The position numbers and the translations under genes were made by a program. Positions 1-8,344 of a stretch of 64,000 bases of DNA are shown here, piece after piece; position 1 is the stretch's first letter; every line of letters begins with the position of its first letter. The notes under the pieces were generated by a model. It saw only the letters and a program-made list of their open reading frames with translations. It was not told the origin of the DNA and did not search any database. Origin of the DNA: Pseudomonadota bacterium. Lineage in GTDB: Bacteria; Pseudomonadota; Alphaproteobacteria; Rhizobiales; Xanthobacteraceae. The DNA is taken from contig JAEYRD010000220.1 of the NCBI GenBank assembly GCA_023435725.1, positions 10,988-74,987 on the forward strand, written 5' to 3'.

Positions 1-463
1 TCAGCCCGTCCTTGACCATGGCCGCGCCGCCAGCACCGCCCTCCTCGGCCGGCTGGAAGATGACCACCGCGTCGCCCGCGAAGTTGCGGGTCTCGGCGAG
101 GTAGCGGGCCGCGCCGAGCAGCATCGCAGTGTGGCCGTCATGGCCGCACGCGTGCATCTTGCCCGGAGTCTTGGACGCGTAAGGCAGGTTGGTCTGCTCC
201 TCGACCGGTAGTGCGTCCATGTCGGCACGCAGGCCGATCACCTTGAGCCCCTCGCCGGCCGGCTTGTTGCCCTTGATCACGCCGACCACGCCAGTCTGGC
301 CGAGGCCGGTCACGACCTGGTCGCAGCCGAACTCGCGCAGGCGATCCGCGACGAATGCTGCAGTGCGGTGGACGTCATACAGCAGTTCGGGATGCTGGTG
401 GATGTCGCGCCGCCAGGTCTGGATATCGGGTTGAAGGTCGGCGACGCGGTTCACGATGGGCAT
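1..463 (-). CDS. M20 family amidohydrolase (hippurate hydrolase-like), N-terminal part
   Basis: The first 154 residues of a metal-dependent amidohydrolase/carboxypeptidase read leftward from an ATG at 463 and run off the left edge. Visible family signatures are WRRDIHQHPEL near the N-terminus, the metal-ligand stretch LRADMDALPVEE, HACGHDGHTAMLLGAA and the catalytic FQPAEEGGAGG. In the family these bind two metal ions and hydrolyse N-acyl amino acids or amidated amino acids in the cytoplasm. It is divergent from the GMC oxidoreductase at 636. The exact substrate cannot be told from sequence, and the dimerisation domain lies outside the window. Confidence 0.9.
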   Translation of the reverse strand, partial: MPIVNRVADLQPDIQTWRRDIHQHPELLYDVHRTAAFVADRLREFGCDQVVTGLGQTGVVGVIKGNKPAGEGLKVIGLRADMDALPVEEQTNLPYASKTPGKMHACGHDGHTAMLLGAARYLAETRNFAGDAVVIFQPAEEGGAGGAAMVKDGL

Positions 464-564
464 GGAGGGTCTCAAGCTTTGTTGAAAATACAGGGCTGTC
501 TACCATGCAAGCACCAGTCCACCCAACTGCCAGGGAATGGGGTCTAGCCCTGCCCGCCTGGCAT

Positions 565-583
565 GGCCGGGCTTGTCCCGGCC
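565..583. repeat. Short GC-rich palindrome (REP-like)
   Basis: GGCCGGG (565-571) and CCCGGCC (577-583) form a hairpin in the 170-bp divergent intergenic region. It resembles intergenic palindromes common in Bradyrhizobium. A regulatory role is not shown. Confidence 0.45.
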
Positions 584-635
584 CGCTGCGTCTGCCTATT
601 AGGACGGAACGTTAAGTGACCGGGTGGGAAGCAAA

Positions 636-2255
636 ATGCCAAGACGGCTCGAAGGTGAGTTTGACTACATTGTCGTGGGAGCCGGCACCGCGGGCTGCAT
701 CGTCGCCAACCGGCTGTCGGCCGATCCTCGCAACCGCGTCCTGATCCTGGAAGCCGGCGGCGACGACAACTGGATCTGGTTCCACATCCCTGTCGGCTAT
801 CTCTTCGCGATCGGCAATCCGCGCTCGGACTGGATGTTCAAGACCGAAGCCGAGCCGGGCCTGAACGGCCGCGCGCTCGCCTATCCCCGCGGCAAGGTGA
901 TCGGCGGCTGCTCGGCGATCAACGCCATGATCTCGATGCGTGGACAGGCCGCCGATTACGACCACTGGCGTCAGCTCGGCATGACCGGCTGGGGTTATGA
1001 CGACGTGCTGCCGATGTTCAAGCGGCTGGAGGATCACTTCCTCGGCGCCAGCGAGCATCACGGTGCCGGCGGTGGCTGGCGCATCGAGGCGCCGCGGCTG
1101 TCATGGGACGTTCTCGATGCCGTCGGCGATGCCGCCGAGGAGATGGGCATCAAGCGCATCCCGGATTTCAACACCGGCGACAACGAAGGCACGAGCTATT
1201 TTCACGTCAACCAGAAACGCGGCCGGCGCTGGTCGTCGGCGCGCGGCTTCCTCAAGCCCGCGCTGAACCGTCCCAATCTTCGGCTCGAGAAGCAGGTGCT
1301 GGTCGAGCGCCTCATCATCGAACAGGGCCGCGCCGTCGGCGTGCGCTTCATCCAGAATGGCGAGATCATCGAGGCGCGCGCGAAACGCGAGGTGATCCTG
1401 TCGGCGGGCTCCATCGGCTCGGTGCAGGTGCTGCACCGCTCCGGCATCGGGCCCTCCGACTGGCTGTCGCCGCTCGGCATCGACATCGTCATGGACAAGC
1501 CCGGCGTCGGTCGCAACCTGCAGGATCACCTCCAGCAGCGCGCGATCTACAAGGTCGAAGGTGTGCGCACGCTGAACGAAACCTACTACAACCTGTTCCG
1601 GCGCGGCCTGATGGGGCTCGATTACGCCTTCCGCCGCCGCGGTCCGCTGACCATGGCGCCGTCGCAACTCGGCATCTTCACACGCTCCGATGCGACGCGG
1701 GCCCGGGCCAACATCCAATTCCACGTGCAGCCGCTGTCGCTCGACAAGTTCGGCGATCCCCTGCACCGCTTCCCCGCCATCACCGTCAGCGCCTGCAATC
1801 TCCAGCCGACCTCGCGGGGCACCGTGCGGCTGCGCGCGGCGACGCCGGACGAAAAGCCGATCATCGCACCGAACTATCTTTCGACCGATGACGACCGCCA
1901 GGTCGCCGCCGACGCGATCCGCACCACGCGCCGCCTGATGCAGCAGAAGGCGCTGGCGAAATATCACCCGAGCGAGTATCTGCCCGGCCCTTCCGTCGGC
2001 GACGACGATGCCTCGCTTGCCAAGGCCGCCGGCGACATCGGCACCACGATCTTCCATCCCGTCGGCACCGCGAAGATGGGCGCGGCGAATGATCCGATGG
2101 CCGTGGTCGACGAGCGCCTGCGCTTCTGCGGCCTCGGAAGCTTTCGCATCGTCGATGCCTCGATCATGCCGACCATCACCTCGGGCAATACCAACACGCC
2201 GACCGCGATGATCGCCGAGAAGGGCGCGACGATGATCCTGGAGGATGCGAAGTAG
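636..2255 (+). CDS. GMC family FAD oxidoreductase (choline dehydrogenase-like)
   Basis: A 539-residue flavoprotein of the glucose-methanol-choline family. The N-terminal dinucleotide-binding motif is VVGAGTAGCIVANRLS; the second FAD signature is GKVIGGCSAINAM. The C-terminal active-site region has FHPVGTAKMG (catalytic His) and SGNTNTPTAMIAEKGA (His/Asn partner position). Length fits the family (about 530-560). I chose the ATG at 636 because GGGAAG lies five bases upstream; an in-frame GTG at 624 is possible. Family members oxidise alcohols to aldehydes with FAD. The next gene starts 12 bp downstream, so an operon with the alpha/beta hydrolase is likely. The substrate is unknown. Confidence 0.9.
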   Translation: MPRRLEGEFDYIVVGAGTAGCIVANRLSADPRNRVLILEAGGDDNWIWFHIPVGYLFAIGNPRSDWMFKTEAEPGLNGRALAYPRGKVIGGCSAINAMISMRGQAADYDHWRQLGMTGWGYDDVLPMFKRLEDHFLGASEHHGAGGGWRIEAPRLSWDVLDAVGDAAEEMGIKRIPDFNTGDNEGTSYFHVNQKRGRRWSSARGFLKPALNRPNLRLEKQVLVERLIIEQGRAVGVRFIQNGEIIEARAKREVILSAGSIGSVQVLHRSGIGPSDWLSPLGIDIVMDKPGVGRNLQDHLQQRAIYKVEGVRTLNETYYNLFRRGLMGLDYAFRRRGPLTMAPSQLGIFTRSDATRARANIQFHVQPLSLDKFGDPLHRFPAITVSACNLQPTSRGTVRLRAATPDEKPIIAPNYLSTDDDRQVAADAIRTTRRLMQQKALAKYHPSEYLPGPSVGDDDASLAKAAGDIGTTIFHPVGTAKMGAANDPMAVVDERLRFCGLGSFRIVDASIMPTITSGNTNTPTAMIAEKGATMILEDAK

Positions 2256-2267
2256 CATCTCGTCGCC

Positions 2268-3146
2268 ATGATCAGTGAGCGCTTTTCAATCGGCTCCGCC
2301 GACGGGCAGATCGCCATGTTGCAATGGGGCGGGAACGGAAAGCCGCCTGCCCTCCTCCTGCACGGCACCGGTTTCGTCGCCGACGTCTGGGACGAGGTCG
2401 CGCGCGAGCTCGCCTCGACCCACACCGTCTATGCGCTCGACCGCCGTGGCCACGGCGCCAGCCACAAGCCCGGCGCCTATCACTTCCTGGACTATGCCGA
2501 CGACGTCTGCCGTGTGATCGATGCACTCGAGCTGCATGATATCTACGGCATCGGCCACAGCGCAGGCGCGACCGATCTGCTGCTCGCGGCGAAACTTCGG
2601 CCGGGACGCTTCGCACGCCTGTTCGTGATGGAGCCGACGGCGATGGACCCGCGCGAGGCGCGCTCGGGAGGATTGAGCGACGAATCCTTGTCGCGCGTGC
2701 AGGGCACGCTGCGCCGACGGGCCGAGTTCGACAGCGCCGACGCTGTCTTCGAGCGCTACCGCGCCGCGCCGGCGTTTGCGGATTGGACCGAGACCTCGCT
2801 CCGGGCCTATGTGCGCCACGGCTTCACGGCGCTCGACAATGGCCGCGTACAGCTCTGTTGCACGCCCGAGATCGAGTCTGCGATCCTGCGTCCGATCTAC
2901 GAGGCGATGGAGCAGGTCTATACCGGCGACGCCCGCGGCAATCCGTTTGATTGGCTCACCGAGATCGACTGCCCGGTACGCGTCACGACCGCCGCAAAGT
3001 CCGGGGCCATCTACAAGGACATGGCGTCGCGAGCCGTGTCGCTGATTCCGCGGGTCAGCACGCTAGCCTTCGACGGCGCCGGTCATTGTGTGGCGCAGGA
3101 GGTCCCGGAGCGCGTGGTGGAGGCCGTGAGAGAATTCGCGAAATAG
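2268..3146 (+). CDS. Alpha/beta hydrolase
   Basis: A 292-residue alpha/beta-fold hydrolase. The oxyanion region LLHGTGFVADVW and the nucleophile elbow GIGHSAGATD (Ser within GHSAG) are clear; the C-terminal DGAGHCVAQEVPE supplies the catalytic His. The middle part (about 125-210) is a cap region. There is no signal peptide, so it is cytoplasmic. It follows the GMC oxidoreductase by 12 bp and is probably co-transcribed with it, which suggests the two act in one small-molecule degradation route; the substrate cannot be assigned. Confidence 0.85.
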   Translation: MISERFSIGSADGQIAMLQWGGNGKPPALLLHGTGFVADVWDEVARELASTHTVYALDRRGHGASHKPGAYHFLDYADDVCRVIDALELHDIYGIGHSAGATDLLLAAKLRPGRFARLFVMEPTAMDPREARSGGLSDESLSRVQGTLRRRAEFDSADAVFERYRAAPAFADWTETSLRAYVRHGFTALDNGRVQLCCTPEIESAILRPIYEAMEQVYTGDARGNPFDWLTEIDCPVRVTTAAKSGAIYKDMASRAVSLIPRVSTLAFDGAGHCVAQEVPERVVEAVREFAK

Positions 3147-3150
3147 GCCT

Positions 3151-3199
3151 CGTGCCCCGGACGCCGCGCCTCTTGGCGGTGCGCCCCGTCCGGGGCACG
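3151..3199. terminator. Strong inverted repeat after the hydrolase gene
   Basis: A 12-bp perfect stem (CGTGCCCCGGAC at 3151-3162 against 3188-3199) starts a few bases after the hydrolase stop. No T-run follows, so it may be a REP-like palindrome or a transcript-stabilising structure rather than a classic Rho-independent terminator. Confidence 0.5.
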
Positions 3200-3302
3200 A
3201 TATCTTGCCATCTCACGAAAACGTCATCCTCTCCCACGAATAAATCCGCCCCTCGCCCAATCACCTCCCCGAAGCCCAATTCCGGGCGAGAGGAGGCGTG
3301 TG

Positions 3303-4247
3303 ATGAGCGGACACGATCACGGGGAAGACGGCGTCAGCCGCCGCAAGGTGCTGGAATGCATGACCTGGGCCGGCACCGGGGTGCTCTGGACCATCACGGG
3401 CGGCGTGCCGCGCTCGCTCGGCATCATCGATTCCGCACAAGCCGCGACCGCGGCCTCGCCCGGCATGAGCTTCCTCCAGATCAGTGACAGCCATGTCGGC
3501 TTCGACAAGCCGGCCAATCCCAACGCGCTCGGCACGCTCGAAGAAGCGGTCAACAAGATCAACGCGCTGCCGGCAAAACCCGCCTTCATGATTCACACCG
3601 GCGACATCACCCATCTGTCCAAAGTCGCCGAGTTCGACAATGCCGAGCGGATCATCTCGCAGAGCAAGCTCGACGTGCACTACGTGCCCGGCGAGCACGA
3701 CTTCCTCGACGAGGAGGTGAAGCTCTATCGCGAGCGCTATGGCCGCGGCACCAAGGGCGCTGGCTGGTACTCCTTCGACGCCGGCGGGGTGCACTTCGTC
3801 GGCCTCGTCAACGTCGTCGACCTCAAGGCCGGCGGCCTCGGCAATCTCGGCGCCGAACAGCTCGCCTGGCTGGAAGACGATCTCCGCGGCAAGTCGAAAT
3901 CGACGCCGATCGTGCTGTTCGCCCACATCCCGCTCTGGACCGTCTATCCGGAATGGGGCTGGGGCACCGAGGACGGCGGCCGCGCGCTGGAATACGTCAA
4001 GGGCTTTGGCTCCGTCACCGTGCTGAACGGCCACATCCACCAAGTGATGCAGAAGGTCGAAGGCAACGTCACCTTCCACACCGCCCGATCGACTGCATTC
4101 CCGCAGCCGGTGCCGGGAACCGCCCCCTCGCCGGGTCCGATGAAGGTCGAGGACGCGAAGCTCCGCTCCATGCTCGGCGTCGCCAGCATCAACTTCAAGC
4201 AGAACGAGCAGCGGCTCGCGATCATCGACACGCCGCTCCAGGGCTAA
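3303..4247 (+). CDS. Metallophosphoesterase, Tat-exported type
   Basis: A 314-residue calcineurin-like phosphoesterase. The metal-binding blocks appear in order: ISDSHVG (D-x-H), TGDITH, PGEHD (variant of GNHD), FAHIPLW and LNGHIHQ. The N-terminus carries a twin-arginine-like signal (SRRKVLECMTWAGTG followed by a hydrophobic stretch to about residue 40), so it is probably exported to the periplasm. AGGAGG at 3291-3296 lies six bases before the ATG at 3303, deciding that start over the GTG at 3300. It is first in an apparent operon with a cupredoxin, an ECF sigma factor and an anti-sigma factor. The natural substrate is unknown. Confidence 0.88.
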   Translation: MSGHDHGEDGVSRRKVLECMTWAGTGVLWTITGGVPRSLGIIDSAQAATAASPGMSFLQISDSHVGFDKPANPNALGTLEEAVNKINALPAKPAFMIHTGDITHLSKVAEFDNAERIISQSKLDVHYVPGEHDFLDEEVKLYRERYGRGTKGAGWYSFDAGGVHFVGLVNVVDLKAGGLGNLGAEQLAWLEDDLRGKSKSTPIVLFAHIPLWTVYPEWGWGTEDGGRALEYVKGFGSVTVLNGHIHQVMQKVEGNVTFHTARSTAFPQPVPGTAPSPGPMKVEDAKLRSMLGVASINFKQNEQRLAIIDTPLQG

Positions 4248-4304
4248 TCCAAGGCTGATCCAAGCCTGATTCAAGGTCGATTCAAAGCGGAACGGAAGCT
4301 GACA

Positions 4305-4628
4305 ATGAAGACACTCAACCGCCGCGACTTCGGTATCGCTGTGGCCGCGGCCATCCTGCTGCCCGCAACAACTGCCCGCGCCGACGACGTGGAAGTGCAT
4401 ATCGACAACTTCGTCTTCCAGCCGGCCGAGCTCACGGTCAAGGTCGGCACCACCGTGACCTGGACCAACCGGGACGACATCCCGCACGCCATCGTGTCGG
4501 CCGGCAAGTTCAGGTCCAAGGCCCTGGACACCGACGACAAGTTCTCGTTCACCTTCACCAATGCGGGCGACTACAAGTATTTTTGTTCGTTGCACCCGCA
4601 CATGACGGGGATGATCAAGGTTGAGTAA
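4305..4628 (+). CDS. Periplasmic cupredoxin (amicyanin/plastocyanin-like)
   Basis: A 107-residue single-domain copper protein. The N-terminus has NRRDFGIAVAAAILLPATTARA, a twin-arginine-like export signal with a cleavage site after ARA. The type-1 copper ligands are visible: His in DDIPHAIVSA, then Cys, His and Met in YFCSLHPHMTGMI. Such proteins carry electrons or bind copper in the periplasm. It lies 57 bp after the metallophosphoesterase and 127 bp before the sigma-factor ATG. The upstream gap holds three imperfect repeats of CTGATCCAAG/CTGATTCAAG (4248-4284). Confidence 0.9.
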   Translation: MKTLNRRDFGIAVAAAILLPATTARADDVEVHIDNFVFQPAELTVKVGTTVTWTNRDDIPHAIVSAGKFRSKALDTDDKFSFTFTNAGDYKYFCSLHPHMTGMIKVE

Positions 4629-4655
4629 CGTCTCGAACCAAGGCATCAACGTCTT

Positions 4656-4685
4656 GCCCGGCCGGTGGTCCCACGCCGGCCGGGC
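4656..4685. promoter_or_regulatory. Hairpin between cupredoxin and sigma factor genes
   Basis: GCCCGGCCGG (4656-4665) pairs perfectly with CCGGCCGGGC (4676-4685), a 10-bp GC stem with a 10-base loop, 28 bp after the cupredoxin stop. No T-run follows. It could attenuate or process the transcript so that sigma and anti-sigma are made at a lower level than the upstream genes; this role is inferred. Confidence 0.45.
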
Positions 4686-4755
4686 TCGTGCACCTTCAGT
4701 CACGCACAGGGACGAAACGAAGCAGCGAACGGAACAAGAGGCAAAGCGAGGAGCG

Positions 4756-5304
4756 ATGCCCGCCAACGACGATTTGCAGAGGGCGCAGCGCTTCCGCGAG
4801 GCGGCACTGCCCTATCTCGATGACGTCTACACGCTCGCGCGCTATCTGCTGCGCGATGCCTCCGACGCCGAGGATGCGGTGCAGGAGTGCTACCTGCGCG
4901 CGTTGAAGCATTTCGACAGCTATCGAGGGCCGGCGATGAAGCCTTGGCTGTTCGCGATCCTGCGCAACGTCTGCAACGCCGAATATGCGCGGCGCGCGCA
5001 TTCGCACAGCGCGATCGAGGACACGCCCGGCGCCGCCGAACAGACGCCGATCTGGCAAGAGAGCGAGGCGGGCCCCGAAACCGAAGTGCTGCGCAGCCGC
5101 GATGCCGGCGCGATCCGCAAGCTGATCGATGCGCTCGCCGAACCATTCAAAGAAACATTCGTGCTGCGGGAGGTCAACAACCTGTCCTATCGTGAAATCG
5201 CCGAGACCGTCGGTGCGCCCGTCGGCACCGTGATGTCCCGCCTCGCCCGCGCCCGAGCCATGCTGCGTGCGGCCTGGACGGCGGAAGAGGAGCAAGTGAG
5301 ATGA
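4756..5304 (+). CDS. ECF-type RNA polymerase sigma factor
   Basis: A 182-residue sigma-70 family protein with only regions 2 and 4. Region 2 contains YTLARYLLRDASDAEDAVQE and the FDSYRGPAMKPWLFAILRN stretch; region 4 contains the helix-turn-helix NNLSYREIAETVGAPVGTV followed by MSRLARAR. I start it at the ATG at 4756, preceded by GCGAGGAG, rather than the longer upstream reading which runs back into the cupredoxin gene. Its stop overlaps the next gene's start (ATGA), the usual translational coupling of an ECF sigma with its anti-sigma. It probably controls this operon and copper/oxidative functions elsewhere; that is inference. Confidence 0.9.
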   Translation: MPANDDLQRAQRFREAALPYLDDVYTLARYLLRDASDAEDAVQECYLRALKHFDSYRGPAMKPWLFAILRNVCNAEYARRAHSHSAIEDTPGAAEQTPIWQESEAGPETEVLRSRDAGAIRKLIDALAEPFKETFVLREVNNLSYREIAETVGAPVGTVMSRLARARAMLRAAWTAEEEQVR

Positions 5305-6065
5305 CCTGCGACGAAGCAAAGATCGTGCTTCACGCGCTGCTCGACGGCGAGCTGGATGCCGGCCACGCGCGCGAGGTCGAAGCGCATGTCGCAGGCTGCC
5401 CGGCCTGCGCGGCGGAACTCGCGGCACAGCGCGAGATGCAGCGCGTACTCGCCGACACCAACCTGCGCTACACCGCACCGGCGAGCCTGCGTGCCCGCAT
5501 CGAGGCCTCGTTGCCGCAACCGCAGCGTCAGCCGACCCGCCGCTCCGTGCTGCGCGGCTTTGCGATGGGCTCGGCGGTCTCCGCGCTCGCCGCCTCCGGC
5601 GTCGTAGCTGTCGTACTGCGCCAGGACGATCAGCAGCGCATCCTGTCGGAGGTCGTCTCCGCGCATCTGCGCTCGCTTCAGGCCGGTCACCTCATCGACG
5701 TGGTCTCTACCGACCAGCACACCGTGAAGCCGTGGTTCAACGGCAAGCTCGACGTCGCACCGCCCGTGATCGACCTCACCGCGCAGGGCTTCACGCTGGT
5801 CGGCGGCCGCCTCGATTATATTGATGCGCGCGCCATCGGCGCGGTCGTCTACAAGCGCCGGCAGCACGTGATCAACCTGTTCGTGGCGCAGACATCGAGT
5901 ACGGACTACCGCGCGCCGAAGACCGAGACCATGCAGGGCTTCAACTGCCGCCGCTGGGGCAATCGCGGCCTGAACTTCTGGGCCGTCAGCGATATCGGCG
6001 CCGACGAGCTCGCCGAATTCGTCGACAAGTTCGAGGCGGCAATGAAGGCGAATGTGGAGGGGTAG
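5301..6065 (+). CDS. Zinc-finger anti-sigma factor, membrane-bound
   Basis: A 254-residue partner of the upstream sigma factor. The N-terminal anti-sigma zinc-binding domain shows the H-x3-C-x2-C pattern in HVAGCPAC (about residues 29-36) after HALLDGELDAGHA. A single membrane helix follows at about 82-104 (GFAMGSAVSALAASGVVAVV), and the rest is a periplasmic domain of about 150 residues. Family knowledge: the cytosolic zinc domain holds the sigma factor until a signal reaches the outer domain. The start overlaps the sigma-factor stop by four bases. Confidence 0.88.
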   Translation: MTCDEAKIVLHALLDGELDAGHAREVEAHVAGCPACAAELAAQREMQRVLADTNLRYTAPASLRARIEASLPQPQRQPTRRSVLRGFAMGSAVSALAASGVVAVVLRQDDQQRILSEVVSAHLRSLQAGHLIDVVSTDQHTVKPWFNGKLDVAPPVIDLTAQGFTLVGGRLDYIDARAIGAVVYKRRQHVINLFVAQTSSTDYRAPKTETMQGFNCRRWGNRGLNFWAVSDIGADELAEFVDKFEAAMKANVEG

Positions 6066-6078
6066 CACTACCGCACAC

Positions 6079-6159
6079 CGTCATCGCGAGGAGCGAAGCG
6101 ACGAAGCAATCCAGACTACCTCCGCCGAGATAGTCTGGATTGCTTCGCTCGCAATGACG
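6079..6159. repeat. Palindromic intergenic repeat (REP-like)
   Basis: Left arm CGTCATCGCGAG...GCAATCCAGACTA and right arm TAGTCTGGATTGC...GCAATGACG form a long imperfect hairpin directly after the anti-sigma gene and before the hpnO stop. Repeats of this type occur between convergent genes in Bradyrhizobium and probably also serve as bidirectional transcript ends here. Confidence 0.7.
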
Positions 6160-6184
6160 ATTGCCGAGATGCCTCAGCAAGAAA

Positions 6185-7576
6185 TCAGGCCGACCGCCTT
6201 ACCGCGTTGTCCACCAGCGTCTTGCCGAGCGACCAGATCGCGCCGGGGACCTTGTGGCTGCCGGCGATCACATCGTCGAAGGCGCGCTCGATCCAGCTGC
6301 AGTCTTCCTCGGTGATGGTGAGCGGCGGCAGCAGCTTGATGGTGTGGCTGCCGTGACCGGCGACCTGGGTCAGGATCTTGTGATCCTTGAACAGCGGCAC
6401 GGTGATGAGCTGGCAGAACAGGCCCTTGTTGGCCGCCTCCAGCACGTTCCAGGAGGCCCGCAGGCGCAGCGACTTCGGCGGGCCGAACTCGACGCCGATC
6501 ATCAGGCCCTTGCCGCGCACTTCCTTCATCAGCTCGTAGCCGGGCACCATGCGCGTCAGCGCCAGCCGCAACTCGGCGCCGCGCTTGGCGGCGGACTCGA
6601 TCAGCTTCTCGGACTCCATCACGTCCAGCGTGGCGATGCCGGCGGCCATCGCGAGGTCGTTCTTGGAGAAGGTCGAGCCGTGCACCACCGCACGGTCCAT
6701 CTGGTTGAAGATCTTGTCGAAGATGCCCTTGCGCGTCAGCACGGCGCCGACCGGCACGTGGCCGCCGGACAGCGACTTCGACAGCAGCACCATGTCGGGC
6801 TCCACATTCCAGTGCTCGACCGCGAGGAAGCGGCCGGTGCGGCCCATGCCGGTCTGGATCTCGTCGGCGACGAACAGCGTGCCGTATTTCTTGCAGAGCG
6901 CGGCCGCGCCGGGCAGGAACTCGTCCGTGGGCATGTTGACGCCCTTGCCCTGGATCGGCTCGACGACGAAGGCGGCGACCTCACGCGAGGCCAGCGCCTT
7001 TTCGAGCGCGGCAAGATCGTTGAACGGAATCGAGGTGCAGCCCGGCAGCAGCGGCTCGAAGCCGGTGCGGAAGTTCGAATCACCCGTCAGCGACAGCGCG
7101 CCATAGGTCAGGCCGTGATAGCCGTGCGCGCAATAGACGATGCCCGGGCGACCGGTGGCACCGCGGGCGAACTTGATCGCGGCCTCGACGCATTCGGCAC
7201 CGGAGTTGGCGAAGAACGCCTTGTCGAGATAGGGAACGTATTTCAAGAGCCGCTCGGCGAGCACGCCGGCGAGCGTGGAGACGTCAAACTGGACGAGATT
7301 GGGAAGGTCGGCATCGAGCACGCTCTTGAGCGCTTCGCGCATCACCGGATGATTGCGCCCGATCGCGAACACGCCAAAGCCGGACAAGAGGTCGAGATAG
7401 CGCGCGCCGTCACGGTCGTAGAGGTATTGCCCCTGGCCCTTCTGGAAGCCGACATCGTAGCCAATCGTCTTGAGAACCCGAACGAACTGCTCGTTCAGAT
7501 ACCGATTATGCAGGGCGCTGCGCTGGGCCTGACGGTCCGCGAACAGCTGAGACATGTCTGGATTTAGGCTGTGCAT
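6185..7576 (-). CDS. hpnO: Hopanoid aminotransferase HpnO
   Basis: A 463-residue class-III PLP aminotransferase, related to acetylornithine aminotransferases. Clear motifs are the small-domain LLSGFGVFAIGRNHP, the cofactor region YCAHGYHGLTYGALS, the VADEIQTGMGRTG aspartate motif and the Schiff-base lysine in LLSKSLSGGHVPVGAV (about residue 268). HpnO makes aminobacteriohopanetriol from ribosylhopane-derived precursor in Rhodopseudomonas. The assignment rests on the family plus its place beside hpnN, ispH and hpnH. The start could also be the internal Met at residue 8. It is divergent from the DUF2147 gene. Confidence 0.85.
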   Translation of the reverse strand: MHSLNPDMSQLFADRQAQRSALHNRYLNEQFVRVLKTIGYDVGFQKGQGQYLYDRDGARYLDLLSGFGVFAIGRNHPVMREALKSVLDADLPNLVQFDVSTLAGVLAERLLKYVPYLDKAFFANSGAECVEAAIKFARGATGRPGIVYCAHGYHGLTYGALSLTGDSNFRTGFEPLLPGCTSIPFNDLAALEKALASREVAAFVVEPIQGKGVNMPTDEFLPGAAALCKKYGTLFVADEIQTGMGRTGRFLAVEHWNVEPDMVLLSKSLSGGHVPVGAVLTRKGIFDKIFNQMDRAVVHGSTFSKNDLAMAAGIATLDVMESEKLIESAAKRGAELRLALTRMVPGYELMKEVRGKGLMIGVEFGPPKSLRLRASWNVLEAANKGLFCQLITVPLFKDHKILTQVAGHGSHTIKLLPPLTITEEDCSWIERAFDDVIAGSHKVPGAIWSLGKTLVDNAVRRSA

Positions 7577-7610
7577 CCGCTACATACTTCGGTTGAGGGC
7601 CGTCTCGTCA

Positions 7611-7638
7611 ACTGAAAACGGACCGTTACTGAAAACGG
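7611..7638. repeat. Direct repeat in hpnO/DUF2147 divergent promoter region
   Basis: ACTGAAAACGG occurs at 7611-7621 and again at 7628-7638, a 17-bp period, with AACGGACCGTT forming a small palindrome across the first copy. The spacing and position suggest a regulator site for hpnO, the DUF2147 gene or both; no factor can be named. Confidence 0.4.
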
Positions 7639-7717
7639 TCTGTGCGGCCTTTTGCCCTTTTTCGGACCATCTTCGCAAGCACAGCTTTAGACCATGTTGC
7701 ACTGCCAAGGAACTATC

Positions 7718-8344
7718 ATGCGTTTAGCCCTTTACACCGGAATATTACTGGCTGGCGGTTACACCTGCCTGACTCCGGCACTCGCCGCCGATCCCACCGG
7801 CGACTGGCGGGTCGCCGATGGCGTCGCCAACATCCGTGTTGCCCAGTGCAATGGCAGCATCTGGGGCGCCGTTTCCTGGGAAAAGGAGCCCGGCGGACGC
7901 GACGAGTACAATCCGGATGCGTCAAAAAAGAACAGGCCGACGCTCGGCATGCCGACCCTGATCGACATGAAGAAGAAGCCCGGCGCCGATCTGTGGGAAG
8001 GACAGGTCTACAATGCGAAAGACGGTCAGCTCTACAGCGCAACCATCACGCCGGCTGGCGCCGACCAGCTCGAAATCAAGGGCTGCGTGATGGGCTTCCT
8101 CTGCGGTGGCGAGACCTGGACCCGCGTTGGCCCGCCGATCCCGGCAAGCCCCGCCATGGCCAAGGGCGCGCCGAAGCCGACCGGCGCGGCGCCGAAAGCC
8201 CAAGGCACAGCAGGCGGCACGACCGGCGCCACCGCGCCTGCAGCCCCGAAGGCCGCCGGCGCGGCCAAGCCCGGCCAGAAGGGCGCCGCCGACCCCGTCG
8301 GCGACATCTGCCTACTGCCTGAGATTGCGGGGTTTGCCCATTAG
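7718..8344 (+). CDS. Secreted DUF2147 domain protein
   Basis: A 208-residue exported protein. The signal peptide MRLALYTGILLAGGYTCL ends near ALAAD. The domain then begins with DPTGDWRVADGVANIRV and contains GAVSWEKEPGG, GQVYNAKDGQLYSATI and GCVMGFLCGGETWTR, typical of DUF2147. The tail from about residue 150 is rich in Ala, Pro, Gly and Lys and probably disordered. I start it at 7718, since AAGGA (7707-7711) lies six bases upstream and the signal peptide then begins properly; the ATG at 7694 would add eight poorly fitting residues. Its last 33 bp overlap the end of hpnN on the other strand. Function unknown. Confidence 0.82.
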   Translation: MRLALYTGILLAGGYTCLTPALAADPTGDWRVADGVANIRVAQCNGSIWGAVSWEKEPGGRDEYNPDASKKNRPTLGMPTLIDMKKKPGADLWEGQVYNAKDGQLYSATITPAGADQLEIKGCVMGFLCGGETWTRVGPPIPASPAMAKGAPKPTGAAPKAQGTAGGTTGATAPAAPKAAGAAKPGQKGAADPVGDICLLPEIAGFAH

